DNA of 58,471 nucleotides, taken from Kitasatospora humi (lineage in GTDB: Bacteria; Actinomycetota; Actinomycetes; Streptomycetales; Streptomycetaceae). A program made the position numbers and the translations under genes. The stretch lies in NCBI RefSeq assembly GCF_020907985.1, contig NZ_JAJJPA010000043.1:1-58471 (forward strand), given 5' to 3'. This document shows, in pieces, positions 1 through 7,927 of the stretch. Positions within the stretch are counted from its first letter, which is position 1. Every line of letters starts with the position of its first letter. Under the pieces are notes generated by a model that searched no databases, had not been told where the DNA came from, and saw only the letters and a list, made by a program, of their open reading frames with translations.

Positions 1-33
1 GTAAGAGAGAGATAAAGCGCTGGCAGCAGTTCG

Positions 34-46
34 TCTGTTCGACAGA
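34..46. promoter_or_regulatory. Palindrome upstream of the first glycosyltransferase gene
   Basis: The sequence TCTGT-TCG-ACAGA is a 5-bp inverted repeat with a 3-nt centre, about 45 bases before the first ATG. The first 89 bases are less GC-rich than the genes and look like a promoter region. No regulator can be named and the upstream context is cut off. Confidence 0.3.
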
Positions 47-89
47 TCCCTTTGGCCCGGCGCACGCCCAGCACGGCAACAACCGAGGC

Positions 90-1427
90 ATGCGAGTCGC
101 CATCGTCACCGAGTCCTTTCCGCCGGAAGTCAACGGCGTCGCCCACAGCGTGCTGCGCACCGCCGAGCACCTGGTGCGGCGCGGCCACCAGCCCCTGGTC
201 ATCACCCCGGCCCCGGCCCGCGGCTCCAGCAGCCCGGAGCACACCTTCGGTCCGGAGGTCGCCGAACTGCCGGTGGTGCGGATCCCCTCCGTCCCGCTGC
301 CCGGCTATCCGCAGGTGCGGCTCGCCCTGCCGAGCCCCCGACTGGGTGCGGCGCTGGCCGCCCACCGACCCGAGCTCGTCCACCTCGCCAGTCCCTTCGT
401 CCTCGGCGCCAGAGGCGCGACGGAGGCCACCCGGCTCGGCCTGCCCAGCGTGGCCGTCTACCAGACCGACCTGGCCGGCTACGCCCAGGCGTACCGGATC
501 GGTGGCGGCCTGGGCGCCGGAGTCGCCTGGCAGCGGATCCGGACCATCCACCGGGCTGCCACCCGCACCCTGGCACCGTCCACCCCCGCCGCCCAGGACC
601 TCACCGCGCACGGCGTCCCGCGCGTCCACCTGTGGCCGCGCGGGGTCGATTCGCTGCGTTTCCACCCGCGCCATCGCGATCAGGCGCTGCACCGCGCGCT
701 CGCCCCCGGCGGCGAGGTGCTGGTCGGCTTCGTCGGCCGGCTCGCCCCGGAGAAGCGGGTCGACCTGCTCGCCGGAGTGGCCGCACTGCCCGGCGTGCGG
801 CTGGTGGTGATCGGCGACGGCCCGAGCGCCGGCGCGCTGCGCGAGCAACTGCCCGGTGCGGTCTTCCTGGGCCGGCGCACCGGCGAGGAACTGGCCCGCT
901 GCTACGCCACCCTCGACCTGTTCGTGCACACCGGCCCGCTGGAGACCTTCTGCCAGACCATCCAGGAGGCGATGGCCAGCGGCGTCGCGGTGGTCGGCCC
1001 GGCCGCCGGCGGGCCGCTCGACCTGATCGGGCACCGCCGCACCGGCCTCCTGGTCGCCCCGCGCGACCAGCGCGCCGTCACCGGGGCGGTCGCCGAGCTC
1101 GCCGCCGATCCGCAGCGCCGCGCCGCCTACGGCCGGGCCGGCCGGGCCGACGTGACCGCGCGCACCTGGGAGGCGATGGGGGACCTGCTGTTGCGTCACT
1201 ACGCGGAGGCGGTGGCGGAGCACCGCGGCACGGCGGTGCGCTACGACGCGGGGCTGCCGGCTTCCGTGCGGTCCGGTGCAGCCACGCCGCCCGTCACCGA
1301 GCCCGCCGGTGAGCCTGCGATCCGAGTCGCCCCGGTTGCCCCGGTCGTCCCGGTCGTCCCGGTCGTCCCGGTCGTCCCCGCGGGTCCGGTCGCTCCGGTG
1401 GCTCCGGTCGAGGAGCAGGCGGTATGA
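90..1427 (+). CDS. GT4 family glycosyltransferase, mannosyltransferase-like
   Basis: Predicted retaining glycosyltransferase with two Rossmann domains (GT-B fold), probably cytoplasmic and using a nucleotide sugar. The N-terminus VTESFPPEVNGVAHSV is the acceptor-side glycine-rich loop of GT4 enzymes. Residues about 281-297 (GPLETFCQTIQEAMASG) hold the EX7E donor-binding motif. This pattern resembles actinobacterial MgtA/PimB-type GDP-mannose enzymes, but the donor is inferred from family resemblance only. The ATG at 90 follows a GAGG. The last 50 residues are a low-complexity Val-Pro tail made from 9-bp DNA repeats and are not part of the fold. The stop overlaps the next start (ATGA), so this is the first visible gene of a three-gene operon with a second GT4 enzyme and an SGNH hydrolase. 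Confidence 0.85.
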   Translation: MRVAIVTESFPPEVNGVAHSVLRTAEHLVRRGHQPLVITPAPARGSSSPEHTFGPEVAELPVVRIPSVPLPGYPQVRLALPSPRLGAALAAHRPELVHLASPFVLGARGATEATRLGLPSVAVYQTDLAGYAQAYRIGGGLGAGVAWQRIRTIHRAATRTLAPSTPAAQDLTAHGVPRVHLWPRGVDSLRFHPRHRDQALHRALAPGGEVLVGFVGRLAPEKRVDLLAGVAALPGVRLVVIGDGPSAGALREQLPGAVFLGRRTGEELARCYATLDLFVHTGPLETFCQTIQEAMASGVAVVGPAAGGPLDLIGHRRTGLLVAPRDQRAVTGAVAELAADPQRRAAYGRAGRADVTARTWEAMGDLLLRHYAEAVAEHRGTAVRYDAGLPASVRSGAATPPVTEPAGEPAIRVAPVAPVVPVVPVVPVVPAGPVAPVAPVEEQAV

Positions 1428-2575
1428 GCTCCGCGCTGCGCATCGTCCGGCTGGCCAACTTCGTCACCCCGGTGTCCGGCGGCCTGCGTACCGCGCTGCG
1501 CCACCTCGGCGCGGGCTATCTGGCCGCCGGACACGAACCGGTGCTGGTGGTGCCCGGCCGCGAGCATCGGGACGAACTCACCGAGCAGGGCCGAGTGGTG
1601 ACCCTCCCCGGCCCGGTGCTGCCGACCAGTGGCGGCTACCGGCTGCTCACCGACCGGACCGCGGTCACCCGGCTGCTGCACCGGCTGGCCCCCGACCGGC
1701 TGGAGGTCTCCGACCGCACCACGCTTCGCTGGACCGGCAGTTGGGCCCGGCGCAACGGGGTGCCCGCAGCGATGGTCTCGCACGAGAGCGCCACCGGCCT
1801 GCTCCGCACCCGGGGACTGCCCCGGCCCGCCGCCCGGGTGCTCGCCGACCGGCTCAACCACCGCACCGCGCGGGCCTATGACACCGTGATCTGCACCACC
1901 GACTGGGCCGCCGAGGAGTTCCGCCGGCTCGGCGTCGAGCAGCTGGTGCAGGCGCCGCTCGGTGTGGACCTGGCCCAGCTGCACCCCTGGCGCCACGACC
2001 AGGCCGTCCGCGAGAGGTTCGTGACGGAACATCAAGTCATGCTGGTGCTCTGCTCGCGACTCTCGGCGGAGAAGCGCCCGGGGCGGGCCCTGGACGCACT
2101 GGCCGAGCTCCGCCGCACCGGACTGGACGCCGTCCTGGTGGTGGCCGGCACGGGTCCGTTGGCCGAGCGACTGCGCCGGCGCGCGGGACGGGAGCGGCTG
2201 CCGGTGCGGTTCCTCGGCCACATCGCCGAACGGGCCGAGTTGAGCGCCCTGTTGGCCTCGGCCGACGTGGCGCTGGCGCCCGGGCCGATCGAGACCTTCG
2301 GGCTCGCCGCGCTGGAGGCACTGGCCTGCGGCACCCCGGTGGCGGTCAGCCGTTCCTCGGCACTGCCCGGCATCGTGGCCGACGCGGGCGCGGTGGCCGC
2401 CGACACAGGAGCAGGATTCGCCGCAGCGGTCCGGGAGTTGCTGGCCCGCCCCGAGGACCGGCGGCGCGCCGCGGCCCGGGCACGGGCCGAGCGGTACAGC
2501 TGGGACGCGGCGGTCGCGGCGTTCCTGGCCGTTCATGAACGGAGCGGAGCGCACAGCGTCAGGAGTACGCCATGA
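1424..2575 (+). CDS. GT4 family glycosyltransferase (second in operon)
   Basis: A 383-residue GT-B glycosyltransferase. The N-terminal loop reads NFVTPVSGGLRTALRHLG. The donor-site motif GPIETFGLAALEALACG begins near residue 286 and has the EX7E spacing. Lys in SRLSAEKRPGRALDAL is the usual phosphate-contacting Lys of GT4 enzymes. The start overlaps the upstream stop and its own stop overlaps the next start (ATGA on both sides), so all three proteins are probably made together. The pairing of two different GT4 enzymes with an esterase/lipase-type hydrolase suggests synthesis and trimming of a glycolipid or phosphoinositol mannoside. That role is inference from context. Confidence 0.85.
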   Translation: MSSALRIVRLANFVTPVSGGLRTALRHLGAGYLAAGHEPVLVVPGREHRDELTEQGRVVTLPGPVLPTSGGYRLLTDRTAVTRLLHRLAPDRLEVSDRTTLRWTGSWARRNGVPAAMVSHESATGLLRTRGLPRPAARVLADRLNHRTARAYDTVICTTDWAAEEFRRLGVEQLVQAPLGVDLAQLHPWRHDQAVRERFVTEHQVMLVLCSRLSAEKRPGRALDALAELRRTGLDAVLVVAGTGPLAERLRRRAGRERLPVRFLGHIAERAELSALLASADVALAPGPIETFGLAALEALACGTPVAVSRSSALPGIVADAGAVAADTGAGFAAAVRELLARPEDRRRAAARARAERYSWDAAVAAFLAVHERSGAHSVRSTP

Positions 2576-3519
2576 CCGCACCCACCCACTCCGCGCCCGC
2601 AGTCGCGGCCGCGCCGGTCGAGATCGTTCGCTTCGCCGCCCTCGGCGACTCGGTCACTGAGGGGGTCGGCGCCCCGGTCGGGTCCGGCTGGCGGGGCTGG
2701 CCGGCCCTGCTGGCCCCCGCGCTGGCGGCCGACCCGGCACAGGTGCTGCACCACAACCTGGCGGTCAGCGGTGCTCGCACCGCCGACCTGGTCAACCGGC
2801 AACTCCCGGCCGCACTGGCGATGCGGCCGCATCTGGTGGCGGTGGTGGCGGGCGGCAACGACACCCTGCGGGCCGACTTCGACATCGCGCGCACGGCGGC
2901 CGACCTGGACACCGTGCTGCGCGAACTCGCCGCCGTCGGAGCCGTGTTGCTCACCGCCTGCCTGCCCGATCCGGGCCTCATGCTCCGGCTGCCCGGGCCG
3001 TTGGCCCGCCCGCTCGCCCGGCGGATGGCAGCCGTCAACACCGTGGTGCACGAGCTCTCACGCCGATACCGCGCCATCCACCTGCACCTGGCCGAGCTGC
3101 CCTGGCTGCGCGACCGGCCGCTGCTCAGCGCCGACCGGTTGCACCCCAGCCCCAGCGGGCATCTGCTGATCGCCCGCGAGTTCCACGCCCGCCTCGCCGC
3201 CACCGGCCACCCGGTGGGCCCGCCGCCCGCCGCGGTGCTGGCCCCGCCGGCTCCCGGACGCTGGGCCGACCTGTGGTGGCTGGCCACCCGGGGCACGGCG
3301 TGGGTGGCGCGGCGCAGCATCGACCTGCTGCCAGGCCTGCTGGCGCTGGCGGCCACCGAGACCGTGCAGCAACTCAGGGGTCGGGGACCCGAGTTGGACG
3401 CCCGCGCAGAAGCGGCGGCCCAAGCAGCGGCCCAAGCGGCGGTACAAGCAGCGGCTCAAGCGGCGGCGCGGGCGGTTGCCGCGGGGGCGGGACCGGGAGA
3501 CGAGACGCGGGCGGTGTGA
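2572..3519 (+). CDS. SGNH/GDSL-type hydrolase
   Basis: A 315-residue SGNH hydrolase (esterase/lipase superfamily). Block I is ALGDSVTEGVG near residue 22 (nucleophile Ser), the block III Asn is in GGNDTLR near residue 94, and block V is SADRLHPSPSGH near residue 186, giving the Asp-x-x-His pair of the triad. There is no signal peptide, so the enzyme is likely cytoplasmic. From about residue 280 the protein is a repetitive Ala/Gln stretch (AQAAAQAAVQAAAQAA) encoded by short tandem DNA repeats, probably helical or disordered. It is translationally coupled to the two upstream GT4 enzymes. The substrate is unknown; an acyl group on the glycolipid made by its neighbours is one possibility. Confidence 0.85.
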   Translation: MTAPTHSAPAVAAAPVEIVRFAALGDSVTEGVGAPVGSGWRGWPALLAPALAADPAQVLHHNLAVSGARTADLVNRQLPAALAMRPHLVAVVAGGNDTLRADFDIARTAADLDTVLRELAAVGAVLLTACLPDPGLMLRLPGPLARPLARRMAAVNTVVHELSRRYRAIHLHLAELPWLRDRPLLSADRLHPSPSGHLLIAREFHARLAATGHPVGPPPAAVLAPPAPGRWADLWWLATRGTAWVARRSIDLLPGLLALAATETVQQLRGRGPELDARAEAAAQAAAQAAVQAAAQAAARAVAAGAGPGDETRAV

Positions 3520-3610
3520 TCAGGACGTGGGCCAATGGTGGCCGGACGCCGGTGCCCCCTACGCTCTCGGTTGCCTGCCTGGCCGTGAACACTGAATGGG
3601 AGTCGCTGCT

Positions 3611-4222
3611 GTGAGATTGCTGATCGTCTCGGGTTACGCCGTCGTCCTTGCGTTGCTCGTCGTGGGGACCCTGGTGGGGAACGTCTTCGGACTGGGCGAC
3701 GGCGGCCGGCTGCTGCTGACGCTCGTCGAGTTCGTCGCCGGCTTGCTGGTCCTGAGCACCGTGCTGGCGGTACTGCCGCGCCGGATGCAGCAGCGGGTGG
3801 CAGGCGCACAGCCCACCTCGGCGATGATGCGGCGGCGGGTGGACCGGCTGCTGGTCGCCCTCGGAGCCATCCCGGCGCGCTCGGCGCGGGCCGACATCGG
3901 CGCCCTGGCCGACGGAACGGTGCTGTGGGCGCGAGCGGTGCGGATCGACGGGCCGCGCCCGGCACTGGGCATTCTGCTGTTCGAGGCCCCGACCGGTGGG
4001 CAGCCCGTGTTGAGATGGCGTCAGGGTCGCGCGGTCCAGACGATCCCCGCGCCGTACGAGCTGACCGAGCCGGCGAACATCCCCCTCACGGCGACCGCCC
4101 GCTCGCTGAAGGCGACCAGCACCGTGTGGATCGGGCAGGCCGTCAACCTCCAGCTGACGGCGATGGACCTGGAGGTGCTGCGGCACGTGGTGACGGCGGC
4201 ACAGCGGGACGTCGTCGAGTGA
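3611..4222 (+). CDS. Two-TM membrane protein of unknown function
   Basis: I do not recognise the family. The GTG at 3611 is preferred over the in-frame ATG at 3596 because GGGAG at 3598-3602 lies 8 bases before it. Two hydrophobic segments occur within the first 60 residues (LLIVSGYAVVLALLVVGTL and LLLTLVEFVAGLLVLSTVL). A basic cytoplasmic stretch with ARG-rich helices (RRRVDRLLVALGAIP) and a beta-rich C-terminal half of about 110 residues follow. The C-terminal domain has no motif I can name. It stands alone, 91 bases after the hydrolase operon. Confidence 0.6.
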   Translation: MRLLIVSGYAVVLALLVVGTLVGNVFGLGDGGRLLLTLVEFVAGLLVLSTVLAVLPRRMQQRVAGAQPTSAMMRRRVDRLLVALGAIPARSARADIGALADGTVLWARAVRIDGPRPALGILLFEAPTGGQPVLRWRQGRAVQTIPAPYELTEPANIPLTATARSLKATSTVWIGQAVNLQLTAMDLEVLRHVVTAAQRDVVE

Positions 4223-4282
4223 CTGGGCGACGGCCCCGCGGTACGCTGCGCACCGACGTTCGTCGAGGGTGAGGTGAGGGTC

Positions 4283-4333
4283 ATGGGTGCCGTGAACGAG
4301 CTTCGCCATGCCCTCATCCGGGTCGCCGGCTGA
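4283..4333 (+). other. 16-codon ORF with strong Shine-Dalgarno, possible leader peptide
   Basis: ATG at 4283 is preceded by GAGGTGAGGG, the best ribosome site between 4223 and 4401, yet the frame ends after MGAVNELRHALIRVAG. It precedes the epimerase-like gene, whose own start has a weaker site. It may be a short leader peptide, or the decayed 5' end of a gene. No known leader-peptide signature (for example a run of a single amino acid) is present. Confidence 0.3.
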
Positions 4334-4400
4334 GCCGATCACAGCGGCTCCCAGCCGCCCGCGACCCGGGCCACGACCATCGACTCCGGAGTCGCACACC

Positions 4401-5393
4401 GTGTACGGCAACACCGATCGACCACTGAACCTGCTCATCCTCGGCGGCACCCGCTTCCTCGGCCGCGCCGTCGTCGAGGCCGCGCTCGCCGACGGCCACC
4501 AGGTGACCTTGTTCAACCGCGGCCGCACCAACCCCGGCCTCTTTCCCCGGGTGCGAACCGTCATCGGGGACCGCACCGAGGACCTCGCCGGTCTGGCCGA
4601 CGGCCGCTGGGACGCCGTCGTGGACGTCGCCGGCTACGAACCCCGGGTGGTGGCACGCTCCGTCGACGCGCTCCACGGCCGGGTGGGGCGGTACGTCTTC
4701 GTCTCGTCCCTGTCCGTGCTGGCCGACCAGAGCACCCCGCAGGACGAGGACGGCGAGGTGCTCCGGCTGCGCGCGGACCTGCCGGCCCACCAGGTGTACG
4801 GAGCACGCAAAGCCGCCTGCGAGCAGCTCGTGCTGGACGCCTTCGAGCGGCAGGCCACGATCGTCCGCCCGGGCATGATCGTCGGCCCGCACGACCCCAC
4901 GGACCGCTTCGCCTACTGGCCCCGCCGCTTCGCGCGCGGCGGCCGGATCCTGCTCCCCGGCGACCCCGCGGACGCCGCCCAGTTCATCGATGTCCGCGAC
5001 CTCGCCGACTGGATCCTCGGCTGCGTTCGGTCCGGGCTCGGCGGCGTCTACAACACCACGGGCCGGTCCATGCCGTTCGGCGCGTTCTTCGAGGCCTGCC
5101 ACGCCGTCACCCGGGCCGTGGCCGAGCCGGTGTGGATCCCGAGCGACCGGCTGCTCGCGGCAGGGCTCGACCCCTGGATGGGGGTCCCGATGTGGATCGC
5201 CGATCCGGCCTGCGCGGCCATCAACCGGGTGGACGTCTCGCGGGCCCTCGCCGCCGGACTGGCCCTGCGTCCGCTCGCACGGACCCTGGCCGACACCCTC
5301 GCCTGGGACACCGCCCGGGGCGGCCCGGCCGCCGGCACTGAGGGGCTCGCCGTTCAGGAGGAGCAGCGCCTGCTGAGCGAGCTGGCGGGCTGA
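4401..5393 (+). CDS. NAD-dependent epimerase/dehydratase-like protein (extended SDR)
   Basis: An extended short-chain dehydrogenase/reductase. LLILGGTRFLGRAV at the N-terminus is the dinucleotide-binding loop in the GGTRFLG form seen in reductase-type SDRs of actinobacteria and in CSP41-like proteins. YGARKAACE holds the catalytic YxxxK pair. The protein is about 330 residues, normal for the family. The GTG at 4401 is chosen because CCGGAG at 4386-4391 lies 9 bases before it and translation then enters the fold directly; an ATG at 4308 would add about 31 Pro/Ser-rich residues with no ribosome site. The substrate cannot be read from sequence. A strong hairpin follows the stop. Confidence 0.75.
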   Translation: MYGNTDRPLNLLILGGTRFLGRAVVEAALADGHQVTLFNRGRTNPGLFPRVRTVIGDRTEDLAGLADGRWDAVVDVAGYEPRVVARSVDALHGRVGRYVFVSSLSVLADQSTPQDEDGEVLRLRADLPAHQVYGARKAACEQLVLDAFERQATIVRPGMIVGPHDPTDRFAYWPRRFARGGRILLPGDPADAAQFIDVRDLADWILGCVRSGLGGVYNTTGRSMPFGAFFEACHAVTRAVAEPVWIPSDRLLAAGLDPWMGVPMWIADPACAAINRVDVSRALAAGLALRPLARTLADTLAWDTARGGPAAGTEGLAVQEEQRLLSELAG

Positions 5394-5400
5394 CGCACGA

Positions 5401-5430
5401 GGAGCCGGCCGGCCCGGGTCGGCCGGCTCC
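5401..5430 (+). terminator. Terminator hairpin after the epimerase-like gene
   Basis: A perfect 10-bp stem (GGAGCCGGCC / GGCCGGCTCC) with a 10-base loop begins 8 bases after the stop. No U-tract follows, which is usual for high-GC actinobacteria. Confidence 0.6.
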
Positions 5431-5622
5431 GTCCACGGACCACGCGGTGCGGGGCCGCTGCGGACCGGGCGGCCAACGGCCGTGCCCCTGCTGCCGGATC
5501 GGCCGTTGCCGCCACCTCATGGCCGCGCCGCCCGCGTCCTGGTAGAACGGGCCCGGGCCGAGCCGCGCAGCCTGCTCGCCCGGGACCGCAAGCACCGGTG
5601 CACCCGAGAAGGAGCGAACCCG

Positions 5623-6196
5623 ATGACGGCAGCGCCGCGCACCCCCTGGTCGGTCACCCTGGACTACTCGCACGACCTGGCCCTCGCTCTCGCCGTGCGC
5701 GATGCCTTCGGCTACCCGGACCCGCTCGGCCTGCCCCCCCGTCGACCCGCCCGTGGCACTGGCACTCCTCCCGGAGGAGCGGGACGATCCGGTGATCGCC
5801 GGGCAGTGGCGGGCGTGGTGGGAACGCGTACCGGCGTCACCGACGCACGAGTCCCGCATCGCCCTCGACCTCGACGGCCCGCTCGGCACGGTCATCCACC
5901 GCAACTCGACCACGCTCCTGGCCTGGAGCTCGGCCCGGAAACGGGACCTCGCACAGCTGAGCAGGCCGACTGCCGGCCACCGGCGCCCGCTCCTGGCCGA
6001 CGCCATCCGCGACCACAGTCGGCGAACCGGCTTCCGAGTCGCCGAGTTCCACCTGACGGTCACCGCCATCCCGGCTGGAGTGGCCTGGTTCCAGCCGATC
6101 GACGGCGACGTGATCGCGGCGAGCATCGAACTGATCCGCGACCGCAGTGCGCACACCGCCGCCATCGTCGACCACCTCGGGAGGCGGCAGGGTTGA
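5623..6196 (+). pseudogene. Hypothetical protein gene broken by a one-base C-tract indel
   Basis: The ATG at 5623 follows GAAGGAGCG, a good ribosome site. The frame reads MTAAPRTPWSVTLDYSHDLA and continues sensibly to PDPLGLPP. At the run of seven C at 5734-5740 the protein-like sequence jumps to another frame, where VDPPVALALLPEERDDPVIA continues to a stop at 6196. Removing one C restores a single 190-residue ORF. The family is unknown to me. The two halves have normal codon bias, so the lesion is recent, a sequencing/assembly error, or slippage. The uncorrected first frame runs on in GC-rich nonsense to 6240. Confidence 0.6.
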
Positions 6197-6236
6197 CCGC
6201 CGCAGCGGTGCTCGGGTCGCCATGCCCGGCGCGCCC

Positions 6237-6267
6237 TTGACCTCAAGTCTCCTTGAGGCACCAGGAT
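6237..6267 (+). promoter_or_regulatory. SoxR box inside a 19-bp-spacer promoter
   Basis: The 18-bp element CCTCAAGTCTCCTTGAGG (6241-6258) has perfect 7-bp arms identical to those of the E. coli soxS SoxR box. It lies between a -35-like TTGACC (6237-6242) and a -10-like CAGGAT (6262-6267), which are 19 bases apart. That long spacer is the hallmark of MerR-family activated promoters. Transcription would start near 6274, about 30 bases before the ATG at 6305. SoxR is known in Streptomyces to activate a small set of oxidoreductase and efflux genes in response to redox-cycling metabolites. No soxR gene is in the window. Confidence 0.85.
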
Positions 6268-6304
6268 GGGCCGCAGACGGCTGCCGATCAAGGAGTTGAG
6301 GCTG

Positions 6305-7270
6305 ATGCGCGCGATCTGGCTGGAGCAGTTCGGTGACCCCTCCGTGCTGGTGCCCGGTGCGGCTCCCGATCCGGTGCCCGAGGCGGGCGAGGTGCTGGTG
6401 GCCGTGGAGTTCGCCGGCATCACGTTCGTGGAGACGCAGTTCCGGGCCACCGGGGCCGGGCCGTTCAAGGGCGAGCTGCCGATGGTCCCGGGCAACGGGG
6501 TGGCCGGGACGGTGACGGCCGTCGGGGCGGGGACGGACCCGGCGCTGCTCGGGCGACGGGTCGTCAGCAGTACGGGTGGCAGCGGCGGTTATGCCGAACG
6601 GGTCGCGGTACCGGCCACCGGGGTGTTCGAGGTGCCGGACGGCCTGGCCCTGGACGAGGCGATGGCGCTGCTGGCGGACGGGCGCACGGCGGTGCTCCAA
6701 CTGCGAGCGGTGCGGCCGGCGGCGGGGGAGCGGGTGCTGGTGGAGGCCGCGGCCGGCGGGGTGGGCAGTCTGCTGGTGCAGTTGGCCAAGGCGGCGGGTG
6801 CCGAGGTGGTGGCGGCGGCCGGCGGGCCGCGCAAGCTGGCACTGGCCCGGGAGTTGGGCGCGGATGAAGTGGTCGACTACCGGGAGGCCGACTGGACGGG
6901 CCAAGTGGCCCCGGTGGACGCGGTGTTCGACGGCGTGGGCGGTGCGATCGGCCGGGCCGCCTTCGAACTGCTGGGCGCGGGCGGGCGGATGGTGAGTTAC
7001 GGGCTGGCCAGTGGGGAGTGGGCGGCGATCCCGGCGCGGACCGCGGCGGCCCGGGGCGTGGCCCTGGTCACCGGTGAGCGCACCCCGGCTGCCCTGCGTG
7101 ACGCCACCGAGTACGCGCTCGCCGAGGCGGCGGCCGGCCGGCTGCGCCCGGTGATCGGCCAGCGCTTCCCGTTGGCCGAGGCGGCCGCCGCGCACGCCGC
7201 GATCGAGTCCCGCGCCACCGTGGGAAAGACGCTGCTGGAGGTCGGCGCACCGCCGCGAGCCGAACGGTGA
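6305..7270 (+). CDS. Quinone oxidoreductase / zinc-free alcohol dehydrogenase, SoxR-controlled
   Basis: A 321-residue medium-chain dehydrogenase/reductase of the NADPH:quinone reductase type. The catalytic domain comes first (MRAIWLEQFGDPSVL), then a Rossmann domain with AAAGGVGSLLVQLAK near residue 145-160. The Cys ligands of zinc alcohol dehydrogenases are absent, as expected for the QOR branch. The ATG at 6305 follows AAGGAG at 6290-6295. The SoxR-type promoter just upstream indicates induction by redox-active compounds. An oxidoreductase of this class is a known SoxR target in S. coelicolor, which fits detoxification of quinones or phenazine-like antibiotics. Confidence 0.85.
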   Translation: MRAIWLEQFGDPSVLVPGAAPDPVPEAGEVLVAVEFAGITFVETQFRATGAGPFKGELPMVPGNGVAGTVTAVGAGTDPALLGRRVVSSTGGSGGYAERVAVPATGVFEVPDGLALDEAMALLADGRTAVLQLRAVRPAAGERVLVEAAAGGVGSLLVQLAKAAGAEVVAAAGGPRKLALARELGADEVVDYREADWTGQVAPVDAVFDGVGGAIGRAAFELLGAGGRMVSYGLASGEWAAIPARTAAARGVALVTGERTPAALRDATEYALAEAAAGRLRPVIGQRFPLAEAAAAHAAIESRATVGKTLLEVGAPPRAER

Positions 7271-7291
7271 ACGGCTAGCATGGGCCCCATC

Positions 7292-7927
7292 ATGCGGCTG
7301 CACCCGATCTCCTGGACCCGGCTCACCGAGCAACTCGCCGACCGGGTCGAGCAGCTGACTCCGGCCGACGGCGGGCAGTGGCCGAGGGTCGCGGTGGACG
7401 GCGCGGGCGCGGCCGAACCGGCCCGGCTGGCCGGGGCGTTGGCCGAGGAGCTGCGGCTGCGCGGTCGGGCGGTGCAGCGGATCCGGGCGGCCGGGTTCCT
7501 GCGCCCCGCCTCGATCCGACTGGAGTACGGGCACCAGGACGCGGACGCCTACCTCGACCTGTGGCTGGACACCAACGCGCTGTTCCGTGAGGTGTTCACG
7601 CCGCTCGATCCGGGCGGCACCGGCAAGGTGCTGCCCGACCTGTGGGATCCGCGCACCGATCGCGCCACCCGCAGCCCCTACCGGCAGTTGGTCCCCGGCA
7701 CCGTGGTGCTGCTGGACGGGCCGCTGCTGCTCGGCCGGTGGTTCCCGTTCGACCTGACGGTGCACCTGCTGATGTCCCCCCAGGCGCTGGCCCGCCGCAC
7801 TCCTGAGGCCGAGCAGTGGACGTTGCCCGCCTTCGCCCGCTACCAGGATGAGGTCAGGCCGGCCGAGACCGCGGACGTCCTGGTCCGGGTTGACGACCCC
7901 AACCACCCTGCGACTGATCTCAGTTGA
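7292..7927 (+). CDS. Uridine-kinase-like protein with degenerate P-loop
   Basis: A protein of about 211 residues resembling actinobacterial proteins annotated as uridine kinase (P-loop NTPase fold). The expected Walker A GxxxxGKT is not present: the N-terminal strand reads VAVDGAGAAEPARLA, lacking the Lys. Later family features remain, including the FLRPASIRLEYG stretch, a DLWDP loop, and a lid-like RRTPEAEQW segment. Kinase activity is therefore doubtful. A TAGCAT -10-like element at 7276-7281 lies just before two candidate ATGs (7280 and 7292), so the transcript may be nearly leaderless from 7292. It starts 21 bases after the oxidoreductase and converges with the next gene, overlapping it by 8 bases. 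Confidence 0.65.
   Translation: MRLHPISWTRLTEQLADRVEQLTPADGGQWPRVAVDGAGAAEPARLAGALAEELRLRGRAVQRIRAAGFLRPASIRLEYGHQDADAYLDLWLDTNALFREVFTPLDPGGTGKVLPDLWDPRTDRATRSPYRQLVPGTVVLLDGPLLLGRWFPFDLTVHLLMSPQALARRTPEAEQWTLPAFARYQDEVRPAETADVLVRVDDPNHPATDLS

Noticed and set aside
5837..7906. A 689-codon open frame on the minus strand across the oxidoreductase and kinase-like genes
   Set aside because: It is the antisense shadow of high-GC genes: no domain, Gly/Arg/His/Gln-rich composition, and the plus-strand genes have clear motifs and a promoter.
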